Below are positions 14,930-23,128 of a stretch of DNA of 37,058 nt, piece after piece. This stretch comes from Olsenella profusa (GTDB lineage: Bacteria > Actinomycetota > Coriobacteriia > Coriobacteriales > Atopobiaceae), in assembly GCF_016900315.1 (NCBI RefSeq), contig NZ_JACSNQ010000020.1, positions 1 through 37,058 of the forward strand, written 5' to 3'. Under the pieces are notes generated by a model. The model was not told the origin of the DNA, made no database searches, and worked only from the letters and a program-made list of their open reading frames with translations. The first letter of the stretch is position 1. Each line of letters begins with the position of its first letter. The translations under genes were made by a program, and so were the position numbers.

Positions 14930-17900
14930 ATGGCATTCGTCCACCTGCACAACCACTCGGACTTCTCGATCCTTGACGCCGCCACGCGCGTGTCTGACAT
15001 GGTCAAGCGCGCCGTGGACCTGGAGATGCCGGCCCTGGCCCTCACGGACCACGGCTACATGTTCGGCATCCCCGACTTCGATCTGGAGTGCCGCAAGTAC
15101 AACGACGCGCAGAAGGACATGCACCAGTGGAAGCACGACCTCGAGTGCTTCCAGAAGGGCTGGGAGCTCGAGGAGCCGGAGCCAGACCCCGCAGACGCCA
15201 AGCTGCACGACCGCGTCCACGCCCAGTGGGAGCGCGACGTCGCCACCTGGAACGAGACCCACGACCTCGACGCCGTCCGCGCAAACCGCCCGAGCCTGCT
15301 CATCAAGCCGATCTTTGGCTGCGAGGCCTACTTCATCACGGACGACTGCATCGAGAAGGGCACCCGCCAGCATCGCTACCACCTGATCCTTCTGGCCAAG
15401 AACGAGACCGGCTACGTCAACCTCATGAAGATGATGAGCGAGGCGGCCTCCGGCGAGATGTTCTACTACTACCCACGCACCACCCTGGACATGCTGCGCC
15501 GCTACCACGAGGGCATCATCTGCACCTCGGCGTGCGTCTCGGGCATCATCCCGCGCATGTACTTCCAGGGCCGTCCGGACGAGGCGCGTCGCTGGGCGCT
15601 CACCTACAAGGAGATTTTCGGCGAGGACTTCTACCTGGAGGTCCAGGACCACGGCCTGGCGGACCCCAACTGGGGCGGCTTCACGGACCGCACGCTCTCC
15701 GAGCAGATCCTGCGCCTGGGTCACGAGCTCGGCATCAAGGTCATCGCCACCAACGACAACCACTACCTCACGCGCGAGGACGCCCCCACCCAGGACGTGC
15801 TCTCCTGCATCGGCACGGCCTCCAAGCTCGATGACACCAACCGCAAGCGCATGACGGGCACCGAGTTCTACATTAAGAGCGAGGCCGAGATGCGCGAGCT
15901 CTTCTCGTGGGCACCCGAGGTCATCGACAACACGCTCGAGGTGGCCGACAAGTGCTCCTTCGAGCTGGACTGGTCGCACATGTACCTGCCCAAGTTCCCT
16001 GACCTGGACCCGGGCGAGACCTCGGAGGAGCGCTTCCGCAAGGAGTGCGAGACGGGACTCGCGCGTCGCTACGGGCCGGACTGGCGCACCAAGGAGGTCG
16101 GCGGCGAGAAGGTCCTCGACCGCTTTGAGTACGAGTACAAGGTCATCTGCGAGAAGGGCTTCGCGGACTACTTCCTCATCGTGCAGGAGTACGTGCGCTG
16201 GGCCAAGAAAAACGGCATCGGTGTGGGACCCGGCCGAGGGTCTGCCGCCGGCGCCATCGTGGCCTACGCGATGGACATCACCACCTTCGACCCGCTCGAG
16301 AACGGCCTGATGTTCGAGCGCTTCCTCTCGCCGCAGCGCACCGAGATGCCCGATATCGACATGGACTTCGACGACGAGCGGCGCCTCGAGGTCGTGGAGC
16401 ACGTGCGCCAGCTCTACGGTCCCGAGCGCGTCTGCCACGTCATCACCTACTCCACGATTAAGGCCAAGCAGGCCATCAACGACGCCGCGCGCGTGCTGGG
16501 GTTCCCCGTCTGGCAGGGCCAGAAGCTCTCCAAGATGCTTGCCAACGATCCCAAGCTCACGCTCGACCACGCCCTCCACAAGTCCGAGAAGGCGCCGGAC
16601 CAGTACTCGCCGGACTTCGAGGAGGCCTACAACAAGGACCCCGAGGCCCGAAGCATCATCGACGCGGCGCTCTCCATCGAGGGCCTGCACCGCGGCGAGG
16701 GCGTCCACGCCTGCGCCGTCCTCATTGCCCCCACGCCGGTCAACGACCACGTGCCCACCAAGATCGACACCAAGGGCGGCGTGGAGATCACCCAGTACGA
16801 GGGCCACTCGGTGGCGGACATGGGCCTGCTCAAGATGGACTTCCTGGGCCTGCGCACGCTGACCGTCATCTCCAAGGCGCTCGCCAACATCAAGGCCAAC
16901 TACGGGATCGACATCAACGTCGACGAGATTCCCTTTGACGACCCGGAGATCTACAAGCTCATGCGCGAGGGCCGCACCGCGGGCGTCTTCCAGATCGAGT
17001 CCGCGGGCATGACCTCCACGATCAAGAACATGCGCCCCACCGAGTACAAGCAGGTGGTGGCTCTTATCGCGCTCTACCGCCCGGGCCCCCTGGGCGCCGG
17101 CATGGTCACGAGCTACATCAACCGCATGAACGGGCGCGAGGAGGCCGTCTCCTACGACCCGCGCCTCGACGACATCCTGGGCGAGACCTACGGCACGATG
17201 GTCTACCAGGAGCAGGTCATGAAGATCTCGATGAAGATGAGCGGCTTCTCGGCCGGCGAGTCCGACTCCCGCATCAGGAAGCCCGTGGCCAAGAAGAAGA
17301 TCAAGCTCCTCACCTCCACCGTCTTCCACTGGGACGACGGCAAGGACGAGACCACCTACGACCACTGGATGAACGGCGCGGTCAAGAACGGCTACACCAA
17401 GGAGATCGCCCAGAAGATCTGGGACGACGTCCTGGAGTTCGCGTCCTACGCGTTCAACAAGAGCCACTCGGCGGGCTACGCCATCCTCGTCATGCAGACG
17501 GCCTGGCTCAAGGCCCACTACCCCAAGGAGTACATGGCCTCGGTCCTCACGTCCTACATGGGCAAGACCGACAAGATCGTCCACTACGTCACGGCCTACC
17601 GCCACGAGGGCGTGGCCATCCTGCCGCCGGACATCAACGAGAGCGGCCGCGACTTCACCGCCACGGCTGACGGCGTGCGCTTCGGCTTCGCCGGCATCCG
17701 CGGCGTGGGCGAGGGCGTGGGCGAGGCCATCATGGAAGAGCGCGAGAAGAACGGCCCCTTCAAGACCCTCCACGACTTCGTGGACCGCATGGACTCCGGC
17801 CAGGCCAACCGCCGCGTGGTGGAGGCGCTCATCTGCTCGGGCGCCTTCGACTCCACGGGCTACACCCGCATGCAGCTCATGCGCTTCGTCGACAAGAACA

Positions 17901-18760
17901 ACCCGGAGAACATCATCGACGCGGCAGCCAGGCGCAACAAGGAGCGCGCGGCCGGCCAGTTCTCCATGTTCGACCTCTTCGGCGACGTGGAGGGCTCCGG
18001 CTTCGAGAACACCGTCCCCGAGCCGGACGGCGTGGAGTGGGACCGCTCCGAGAAGCTGCGCCGCGAGCACGAGGTGCTCGGCCTCTACGTCTCCGACCAC
18101 CCGCTGCGCCCGTACGAGTACGCCCTTGCCAAGAACCGCGACTACACGATCTCCGACATCGAGGTCTCCGAGGAGTACACCGACCCCACGGGCGGCGTCC
18201 ACGAGCGCTTCAAGGTGCCCGAGGGCAAGGTGATCCGCCTGGCCGGCATGGTCAACGCGCTCCAAAAGAAGACCACCAAGAACGGCGACCCCATGGCCAT
18301 CGTCACGCTGGAGGACATGGAGGGCGAGGTCACGCTCGTTGTGTTCCCGAAGCTCTACAAGAAGTGCGCGGCGGCCCTGGCCGGGCAGGTGGACGAGGAG
18401 ACCGGCGAGTCCTCCGGCGACGTCTTCATCAAGGTGGAGGGCAAGCTCGAGCGCGGCGACCGCGGCAACCAGATCATCTGCATGAGCGTGGAGCCGCTGG
18501 TCCTGGACGAGAAGGCCAACCGCCCCAAGGTCATGGAGGTCAACATCCCGGCGTCGCTGCTCACGCGCCCCTACATGGACAGCATGGGCCAGATTCTCGG
18601 GCGCTACCCGGGCCTCGACCACGTGGAGCTGCGCGTGGAGGCCACCTCCGGCGACGTCATGCGCATGGAGCTGCCCTGCCGGATCGACGCGCACAACATG
18701 GTGCTGCTGGCGGAGATGATCGACCTCGTGGGCCGGCAGGGGGACGTCAAGGTGGCATAG
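14930..18760 (+). CDS. dnaE: DNA polymerase III alpha subunit DnaE
   Basis: A 1276-residue replicative polymerase. The PHP domain begins FVHLHNHSDFSILD, with LTDHGYMFG near residue 38-46. Then come KPIFGCEAYF and HYLTREDA. The polymerase core has GVGPGRGSAAGA, and PDIDMDFDDE at 474-483 (catalytic Asp475 and Asp477), with the third Asp at 637 in KMDFLGLRTL. The helix-hairpin-helix region and an OB fold (VIRLAGMV...TLEDMEGEVTLVVFPKLY) follow. PHP metal ligands appear largely kept. About 70-75 residues, charged and Trp-rich (about 52-122), are inserted between LTDHGYMFG and KPIFG where E. coli-type DnaE has a short loop. The start has a GGGG-type site (ACGGGGAG). It is a single-copy housekeeping gene and marks the chromosomal backbone next to the variable polysaccharide locus. 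Confidence 0.97.
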   Translation: MAFVHLHNHSDFSILDAATRVSDMVKRAVDLEMPALALTDHGYMFGIPDFDLECRKYNDAQKDMHQWKHDLECFQKGWELEEPEPDPADAKLHDRVHAQWERDVATWNETHDLDAVRANRPSLLIKPIFGCEAYFITDDCIEKGTRQHRYHLILLAKNETGYVNLMKMMSEAASGEMFYYYPRTTLDMLRRYHEGIICTSACVSGIIPRMYFQGRPDEARRWALTYKEIFGEDFYLEVQDHGLADPNWGGFTDRTLSEQILRLGHELGIKVIATNDNHYLTREDAPTQDVLSCIGTASKLDDTNRKRMTGTEFYIKSEAEMRELFSWAPEVIDNTLEVADKCSFELDWSHMYLPKFPDLDPGETSEERFRKECETGLARRYGPDWRTKEVGGEKVLDRFEYEYKVICEKGFADYFLIVQEYVRWAKKNGIGVGPGRGSAAGAIVAYAMDITTFDPLENGLMFERFLSPQRTEMPDIDMDFDDERRLEVVEHVRQLYGPERVCHVITYSTIKAKQAINDAARVLGFPVWQGQKLSKMLANDPKLTLDHALHKSEKAPDQYSPDFEEAYNKDPEARSIIDAALSIEGLHRGEGVHACAVLIAPTPVNDHVPTKIDTKGGVEITQYEGHSVADMGLLKMDFLGLRTLTVISKALANIKANYGIDINVDEIPFDDPEIYKLMREGRTAGVFQIESAGMTSTIKNMRPTEYKQVVALIALYRPGPLGAGMVTSYINRMNGREEAVSYDPRLDDILGETYGTMVYQEQVMKISMKMSGFSAGESDSRIRKPVAKKKIKLLTSTVFHWDDGKDETTYDHWMNGAVKNGYTKEIAQKIWDDVLEFASYAFNKSHSAGYAILVMQTAWLKAHYPKEYMASVLTSYMGKTDKIVHYVTAYRHEGVAILPPDINESGRDFTATADGVRFGFAGIRGVGEGVGEAIMEEREKNGPFKTLHDFVDRMDSGQANRRVVEALICSGAFDSTGYTRMQLMRFVDKNNPENIIDAAARRNKERAAGQFSMFDLFGDVEGSGFENTVPEPDGVEWDRSEKLRREHEVLGLYVSDHPLRPYEYALAKNRDYTISDIEVSEEYTDPTGGVHERFKVPEGKVIRLAGMVNALQKKTTKNGDPMAIVTLEDMEGEVTLVVFPKLYKKCAAALAGQVDEETGESSGDVFIKVEGKLERGDRGNQIICMSVEPLVLDEKANRPKVMEVNIPASLLTRPYMDSMGQILGRYPGLDHVELRVEATSGDVMRMELPCRIDAHNMVLLAEMIDLVGRQGDVKVA

Positions 18761-18863
18761 CCCCCGCAGCGGCGCCCCCCTCCCGCAATAGCCCGAAAGC
18801 CCGCGGGACCGCAGGCCCACCGACTACCCTTTTCGCAGGTACAGGCTACGAGAAGGGGGCGCG

Positions 18864-19484
18864 ATGGACGGCGTCACGTACGGGTACGCGAGGGTCTCGA
18901 CGCACGAGCAGAACCTTGACAGGCAGCTGGCGGCGCTCGCGGAGTTTGGGGTGGAGCCCGGCCACGTCTACATGGACCATGCGAGCGGCAAGGACTTCGA
19001 CCGGCCCGCGTGGCGTCGTCTCATGCGGCGCCTGCGCGAGGGCGACGTCCTGGTGGTGAAGAGCATAGACCGGCTGGGCCGCGACTACGAGCAGATCATC
19101 GAGACCTGGCGGCGGCTGACGCGCGAGCGCGGGACGGCCGTCGTCGTCCTGGACATGCCGCTGCTTGACACGCGCACCGAGCGCAACGGGATCACCGGCG
19201 TCCTGATCTCAGACATCGTTCTGCAGCTGCTCTCCTACGTGGCGCAGGTGGAGCGGGAGAACATCCGCCAGCGCCAGGCGGAGGGGATCGCTGCGGCGAA
19301 GGCGCGCGGCGTGCGGTTTGGCCGGCCGCGGAAGTGCCGCCCGGAGTGCTACGCGGCGGTCCGGCAGAGCTATCTCACCGGTGACGTCACGCGCGCGGAG
19401 GCCGCGGCGAGGATGGGGGTATCCCTGAGCACGCTGGACAAGTGGTTCAAGGAGGACGCCCGCACCGAGGCGGCCCCAACGTGA
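18864..19484 (+). CDS. Serine recombinase (resolvase/invertase family)
   Basis: A 206-residue small serine recombinase. The catalytic domain has YARVST with the nucleophile Ser12, and SIDRLGRDY with Arg70 and Arg73, matching Ser10/Arg68/Arg71 of gamma-delta resolvase. The long E helix (LLSYVAQVERENIRQRQAEGI) leads to GRPRK, a minor-groove arm, and a C-terminal helix-turn-helix (TRAEAAARMGVSLSTLDKWFK). Length fits resolvases and DNA invertases such as Hin or Gin rather than large integrases. The start has GAAGGGGG at good spacing. It is directly upstream of an 18-bp inverted-repeat pair flanking 127 bp and of the polysaccharide operon, which argues for a role as invertase of that segment. No transposon ends or res-type sub-sites were recognised. 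Confidence 0.9.
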   Translation: MDGVTYGYARVSTHEQNLDRQLAALAEFGVEPGHVYMDHASGKDFDRPAWRRLMRRLREGDVLVVKSIDRLGRDYEQIIETWRRLTRERGTAVVVLDMPLLDTRTERNGITGVLISDIVLQLLSYVAQVERENIRQRQAEGIAAAKARGVRFGRPRKCRPECYAAVRQSYLTGDVTRAEAAARMGVSLSTLDKWFKEDARTEAAPT

Positions 19485-19518
19485 GGCGTAACTCGTAACG
19501 GACGGCTGACGTACGCGT

Positions 19519-19536
19519 AAAGGTACACGTTTTCAG
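19519..19536. repeat. Left inverted repeat (IRL) of a putative invertible segment
   Basis: The arm reads AAAGGTACACGTTTTCAG. Its reverse complement matches the right arm at 17 of 18 positions, including an unbroken 13-bp core CTGAAAACGTGTA. It lies 34 bases after the recombinase stop codon. Confidence 0.85.
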
Positions 19537-19663
19537 TGCCTTCAAAGCGCGGTTAATTATACCGTCCCCTCCCACTTATTGTTGTATAGAGTCCGTTGAT
19601 TCTTGTTAATGACGGCGTTAACCGAGTTGGTTTTCTCCGGTGGCCCGCCCTGGCCCCCGCTGC

Positions 19664-19681
19664 CTGAAAACGTGTAGCTTT
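19664..19681. repeat. Right inverted repeat (IRR) of a putative invertible segment
   Basis: The arm reads CTGAAAACGTGTAGCTTT and pairs with the left arm at 17 of 18 positions. It lies 44 bases before the first LoaP-like start codon. Confidence 0.85.
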
Positions 19682-19725
19682 GCACGCCCCACTGCTTCCG
19701 GGCGTGGGGTCGGAAGGGCAGGACG

Positions 19726-20358
19726 ATGGACGGGCTGGCTGCGCAGGCGCGCATGACGGGGGTCACGGCACCCACGCCGACTGCGCAGGGCGTGCATCAT
19801 GTGGCGCCCGGGCTCCCGCTTGGCCGTCGCTCCCCGCGTGGTCGCCTGCGCTGGTACCTGCTCAGCGTGCCCGCGGGCCGCGAGCGCTCCACGTGCGAGA
19901 AGCTGCTTCGCCTGGTTCCCGGGGACCTCCTCGAGGATGCCTTCGTCCCGGCCCGAGAGCGCTGGATGAAGCGCGCGGACGGCTGGCGCATAGAGACCGT
20001 GAACATGTACCCGGGCTACGCGTTCGCCTGCTCGCGGGACGCCGCCGGCCTGGCCAAGACGCTCTCGCATCTCACCGTCCCGGCCACGCTCGTAGGCACC
20101 ACCGAGCGCTCGTGGATGCCGCTCGCGGATGAGGCGGCGCAGTGGTTCTCGCAGGTGATGGACGGCAGCCACGTGATTCGCGGCTCCATGGGGGAGATCG
20201 TGGACGGCACGCTTCACGTGTGGCGCGGGCCGCTCGTGAACCAGGAGGCGCGCGTCCGCAAGATCGACCGCTACCGTCGCAGCTGCATCGTGAGCGTCTG
20301 TGACACGGGCGGCGGGTTCACCGAGCGCGTGGCACTGGAGGTTCCCACGAAGAGCTAG
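19726..20358 (+). CDS. NusG/LoaP-like transcription antiterminator, first copy
   Basis: A 210-residue NusG paralogue. After a poorly conserved extension of about 40 residues the NGN domain begins with RWYLLSVPAGRER and contains MYPGYAFACS, the counterpart of the usual PGYVFV. A C-terminal KOW-like segment (VNQEARVRKIDRYRRSCIVSV) follows an acidic and hydrophobic linker. Specialised NusG paralogues such as LoaP, UpxY and RfaH act on long polysaccharide or metabolite operons by suppressing termination. The start at 19726 has GGAAGGGCAGGA before it. It is the first gene after the putative invertible segment and would be its direct target. Divergence from the second copy suggests a separate role rather than a recent duplication. 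Confidence 0.8.
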   Translation: MDGLAAQARMTGVTAPTPTAQGVHHVAPGLPLGRRSPRGRLRWYLLSVPAGRERSTCEKLLRLVPGDLLEDAFVPARERWMKRADGWRIETVNMYPGYAFACSRDAAGLAKTLSHLTVPATLVGTTERSWMPLADEAAQWFSQVMDGSHVIRGSMGEIVDGTLHVWRGPLVNQEARVRKIDRYRRSCIVSVCDTGGGFTERVALEVPTKS

Positions 20359-20704
20359 GGGATGGGCCTGGCTCCCAGCAGCGCCACGTCAGCTTTCTGC
20401 ACAGAGCCCGCTTGCCCACCGAATGCCAAACGGGTTCTGTGCAGGAAACTGCGTCATCGCAGAAGACTGCGTCCCATGGGCCGCGGGTCAGGGAGTCGCC
20501 TTCCTGACCTGTCGCGCGAGGGGCACATACCTCTTCTCACGGAGCAGCGCCACGTGCGTGCTTTCGAGGAGCCGAGGGAACGCATACACGCCGCAGGGGC
20601 CGGCCACGTGCCGGCAATGGCGAAGCCATAGGCCAGGCCGGCGAGGCCCCGGGCGTGACGTTCCCAGTTCCGTCGGATGCAGACACGAAGGGTGGTGATG
20701 CGCT
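20359..20704 (+). promoter_or_regulatory. Structured leader between the two LoaP-like genes
   Basis: This 346-base gap has no supported gene but strong RNA-folding potential. The arms CTGCACAGAGCCCG (20397-20410) and CGGGTTCTGTGCAG (20431-20444) form a 14-bp stem with a single G-U pair. CTGCG-TCAT-CGCAG follows at 20449-20462, and a short ATGGC-GAA-GCCAT hairpin lies near 20617-20629. None is followed by a T-run. Hairpins in operon leaders are known recruitment elements for LoaP, so these are candidates; terminator or attenuator roles are alternatives. Confidence 0.55.
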
Positions 20705-21265
20705 GTGTGGTACGTGATTCAGGTCATGGGAGGCCGCGAGGAGGCCATGGCCGACCTCATTGGTCGGACGGTCTCAGGCGACGTCCTCAACGAGTGCTTC
20801 TATCCCCGCTATGAGACGGAGATCAAGCTGCGCGGCGTCTGGACGCGCTGCAACAAACCCCTCTTCCCGGGCTACCTCATCGCCGATACCGACGAGCCCC
20901 TTTCGTTGGAGTACCAGCTCGCAAGGATTCCCGAGCTCTCCCGTGTGCTCTCCATGGACGGAAGGCCCGTCCCGCTTGCCCCCGAGGAGGTGGAGCTCAT
21001 CGGAGCCTTCACCAAGCCGGGGGAGCGCGTGGTTCCCATGAGCCATGCCGTGCAGGACGGCGAGAGGGTCGTGATAGTGGAGGGCCCGCTTCTGGGCCAC
21101 GAGGGCCTGGTGCGTGACATCAACCGTCACAAGTCGACGGCGTACCTGGAGGTCAACCTCTGTGGGCGCAGGGTTGCGACTCGCGTGGGCCTCTCCGTGG
21201 TTGCCGCACCGGGCTCGGCTGAGTTCCGTGCGGCACGCATGCGTGCAAAGGTGGTGAACAAGTGA
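20705..21265 (+). CDS. NusG/LoaP-like transcription antiterminator, second copy
   Basis: A 186-residue protein from GTG 20705 that starts at once with the NGN domain, MWYVIQVMGGREE, and contains CNKPLFPGYLIADTD. The C-terminal KOW-like region reads DGERVVIVEGPLLGHEGLVRDINRHKSTAYLEVNLCGRR, closer to canonical NusG than the first copy. This matches the LoaP group, which is typical of Firmicutes and Actinobacteria polysaccharide operons. The stop codon overlaps the GTG start of the sugar transferase gene (GTGA), so it is translationally coupled to the biosynthetic genes and probably acts in cis on this operon of about 10 kb. The ribosome binding site AAGGGTGG is rather far upstream. Confidence 0.85.
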   Translation: MWYVIQVMGGREEAMADLIGRTVSGDVLNECFYPRYETEIKLRGVWTRCNKPLFPGYLIADTDEPLSLEYQLARIPELSRVLSMDGRPVPLAPEEVELIGAFTKPGERVVPMSHAVQDGERVVIVEGPLLGHEGLVRDINRHKSTAYLEVNLCGRRVATRVGLSVVAAPGSAEFRAARMRAKVVNK

Positions 21266-22005
21266 GCGAGAAGAACGTGGAGCTGACCGTCGGTGCCGGG
21301 GAGGCACCGGTCTCTGCGGGCGCGCCCACGGGCGGGGACGACGGGCGCCGCTTCTCGCAGCTGGAGCTCGAGCGCATCTCGTGCGGGCTCGACCGCAGGC
21401 CGCTCTACCGCCTCGTCAAGCGCGCGTTCGACGTGTGCTTCAGCCTTGCTGTGGTGGCGGTGCTGCTCGTGCCGTGCCTGGTGGTGGCGCTCGTGATCTG
21501 GCTGGACGACCCACACGGCTCCCCGCTCTTCTTCCAGGAGCGCGTGGGCCTGCGCGGGAGGCGGTTCCGCATGGTCAAGTTCCGCTCCATGCACGTGGAC
21601 GCGGAGGAGCGCCTCCCGGAGCTCCTGGGCGCCAACGAGAAGGACGGGCCGGTCTTCAAGATCGCGGACGACCCGCGCATCACGAGGGTGGGCAGGTTCA
21701 TCCGGAAGACGTCGCTCGACGAGCTCCCGCAGTTCCTGAACGTGCTCGTCGGGCAGATGTCGGTGGTTGGGCCGCGCCCGGCGCTGCCGCGCGAGGTGCG
21801 CCAGTACTCGCCCCACGACCAGCTGAGGCTCTCCGTGAAGCCGGGCATCACCTGCTACTGGCAGACGCGGCGCAACCGCGACTCCATCTCCTTCGACGAG
21901 TGGGTCGACCTCGACCTGCTCTACATCCTCAAGGCCGGTCTCTGGACCGACGTCAAGCTGATTATCCAGACCGTCGGCTGCGTGCTCACGTTCCAGGGGG
22001 AGTAG
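21262..22005 (+). CDS. Priming polyprenyl-phosphate sugar-1-phosphate transferase
   Basis: A 247-residue monotopic phosphoglycosyl transferase of the bacterial sugar transferase family (short, PglC/WcaJ-core form). Family hallmarks in order: KRAFDVCFSLAVVAVLL with the re-entrant membrane helix, FFQERVGLRGRRFRMVKFRSM, DPRITRVGRFIRKTSLDELPQF with the catalytic Asp-Glu pair, and GQMSVVGPRPALPREV, then KPGITCYWQ. It would move the first sugar phosphate from a UDP-sugar to undecaprenyl phosphate on the inner face of the membrane. The N-terminal 45 residues are low-complexity. The GTG start overlaps the preceding stop codon. The sugar specificity is not readable. Confidence 0.9.
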   Translation: MSEKNVELTVGAGEAPVSAGAPTGGDDGRRFSQLELERISCGLDRRPLYRLVKRAFDVCFSLAVVAVLLVPCLVVALVIWLDDPHGSPLFFQERVGLRGRRFRMVKFRSMHVDAEERLPELLGANEKDGPVFKIADDPRITRVGRFIRKTSLDELPQFLNVLVGQMSVVGPRPALPREVRQYSPHDQLRLSVKPGITCYWQTRRNRDSISFDEWVDLDLLYILKAGLWTDVKLIIQTVGCVLTFQGE

Positions 22006-22009
22006 ATCG

Positions 22010-23128
22010 TTGCGCATCGCGATGATCGGACACAAGCGCTACGGCTCGCGCGAGGGCGGCGTGGAGGTTGTGGTCACGGAGCTCGCCCGCCGCATGGCGG
22101 CGCTGGGGCACGAGGTCACCTGCTACGACCGTTCGGGCACCGACGTCAACGGCGAGCCGACGCCGACCGAGCCCTACGAGCGCGACGGCGTCCGCGTGGT
22201 GCCCGTCCGTACCGTCGACGCCAAGGGCATGGCGGCGCTCTCCTCGAGCTTCTTCGCCACGCTTGCGGCGAGCAAGGACCATCCTGACGTCATCCACTAC
22301 CACGCCGAGGGCCCCTGCGTCCCGCTGCCGCTCGCCCGTCGCGCTGGCATCCGCACGGTCGCGACCATCCACGGGCTCGACTGGCAGCGCGCCAAGTGGG
22401 GCAGGCTGGCGAGCACATACATCAAGATGGGGGAGAGGAACGCCGCTCGTCGCGCCGACGAGGTCATCGTGCTCTCCCGCTCGGCCCAGAGCTATTTCAG
22501 AGAGGCTTATGGGCGCGAGACCCGCTTCATTCCCAACGGCATAGAGCCTAGGGAGCCGCGCCCAGCGCACGTCATCGCCGAGCGCTGGGGGCTTGCGAAG
22601 GGCTCCTACGTCCTCTTCCTCGGGCGCATCGTGCCCGAGAAGCGCCCCGAGCTCCTCATCAAGGCCTTCCGCGGCCTCGACACCGACAAGCGCTTGGTCA
22701 TCGCCGGCGGGTCGTCGGACACCTCCGAGTACCTCGACGAGATCAAACAGCTCGCCGCTGACGATCCGCGAATCATCCTGACAGGTTTCGCCCAAGGGGA
22801 AGCCTTGGAGGAGCTCTACTCCAACGCTTTCTGCTACGTGCTGCCCTCCGACGTGGAGGGCATGCCGATGAGCCTCTTGGAGGCCATGGCGTACGGGCGC
22901 TGCTGCGTCACGAGCGACATCCCCGAATGCGCAGACGTGACCGCGGGAACGGGACTTACTTTTCCCAGGGGAGACGGAAGGAGGCTCGGGGAGGTGCTTG
23001 CATCGCTTATGGCCGATGTGCACGAGGTTGAGGCCATGGGCTACGACGCAAGGAAACGTGCGCGAGAGTCGTTCGGCTGGGACAGCGTAGTTCGCCGAAC
23101 GCTCGAGCTCTACGGAGGAGACCAGTGA
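22010..23128 (+). CDS. GT4 family glycosyltransferase
   Basis: A 372-residue GT-B fold retaining transferase. The N-terminal half starts MRIAMIGHKRYGSREGGVEVVV with the glycine-rich loop, and HGLDWQRAKW lies mid-domain. The C-terminal half has LFLGRIVPEKRPELLI and the nucleotide-sugar E-x7-E motif in DVEGMPMSLLEAMAYG. It starts at TTG 22010, chosen because GGGGGAG lies 8 bases before it and the protein then begins in normal family register. It probably adds the second sugar to the lipid-linked intermediate. It resembles EPS transferases that act on rhamnose or galactose acceptors, but the sugar is not predictable. Confidence 0.88.
   Translation: MRIAMIGHKRYGSREGGVEVVVTELARRMAALGHEVTCYDRSGTDVNGEPTPTEPYERDGVRVVPVRTVDAKGMAALSSSFFATLAASKDHPDVIHYHAEGPCVPLPLARRAGIRTVATIHGLDWQRAKWGRLASTYIKMGERNAARRADEVIVLSRSAQSYFREAYGRETRFIPNGIEPREPRPAHVIAERWGLAKGSYVLFLGRIVPEKRPELLIKAFRGLDTDKRLVIAGGSSDTSEYLDEIKQLAADDPRIILTGFAQGEALEELYSNAFCYVLPSDVEGMPMSLLEAMAYGRCCVTSDIPECADVTAGTGLTFPRGDGRRLGEVLASLMADVHEVEAMGYDARKRARESFGWDSVVRRTLELYGGDQ

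Larger units (their letters stand above)
19519..19681. promoter_or_regulatory. Putative invertible promoter switch of the polysaccharide locus
   Basis: Between the inverted repeats lie 127 bases (19537-19663) that are clearly AT-richer in their left two thirds than the surroundings. A perfect TATAAT lies on the minus strand (19561 to 19556) with only a weak -35 partner around 19579-19585. In the orientation sequenced it points back towards the recombinase gene. Inversion would point it at the first LoaP-like gene. A weaker plus-strand pair (TTGTAT 19582-19587, GTTAAT 19605-19610, 17-base spacer) also exists. Inverted repeats, AT-rich promoter-like interior, adjacent serine recombinase and downstream capsule genes are the hallmarks of phase-variable promoters. 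Function is inferred, not shown. Confidence 0.7.

Noticed and set aside
10044..14936. Long frames overlapping copA and the MFS gene on both strands
   Set aside because: They run through genes with clear catalytic motifs and give Arg/Gly/Ala-rich products, as expected of shadow frames in high-GC DNA.
14870..18820. A 1316-codon open frame antisense to dnaE
   Set aside because: It mirrors dnaE codon bias; its product is Leu/Val/His/Asp-rich and low-complexity, and no ribosome site or family was seen.
18864..19484. Recombinase as part of a transposon or integron
   Set aside because: No transposase, terminal inverted repeats or attachment-site duplication was seen. The only nearby inverted repeats flank a 127-bp segment outside the gene.
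20359..20704. An ops or JUMPStart element for RfaH-type recruitment
   Set aside because: The GGCGGTAGC-type sequence was not found; only hairpins were seen.
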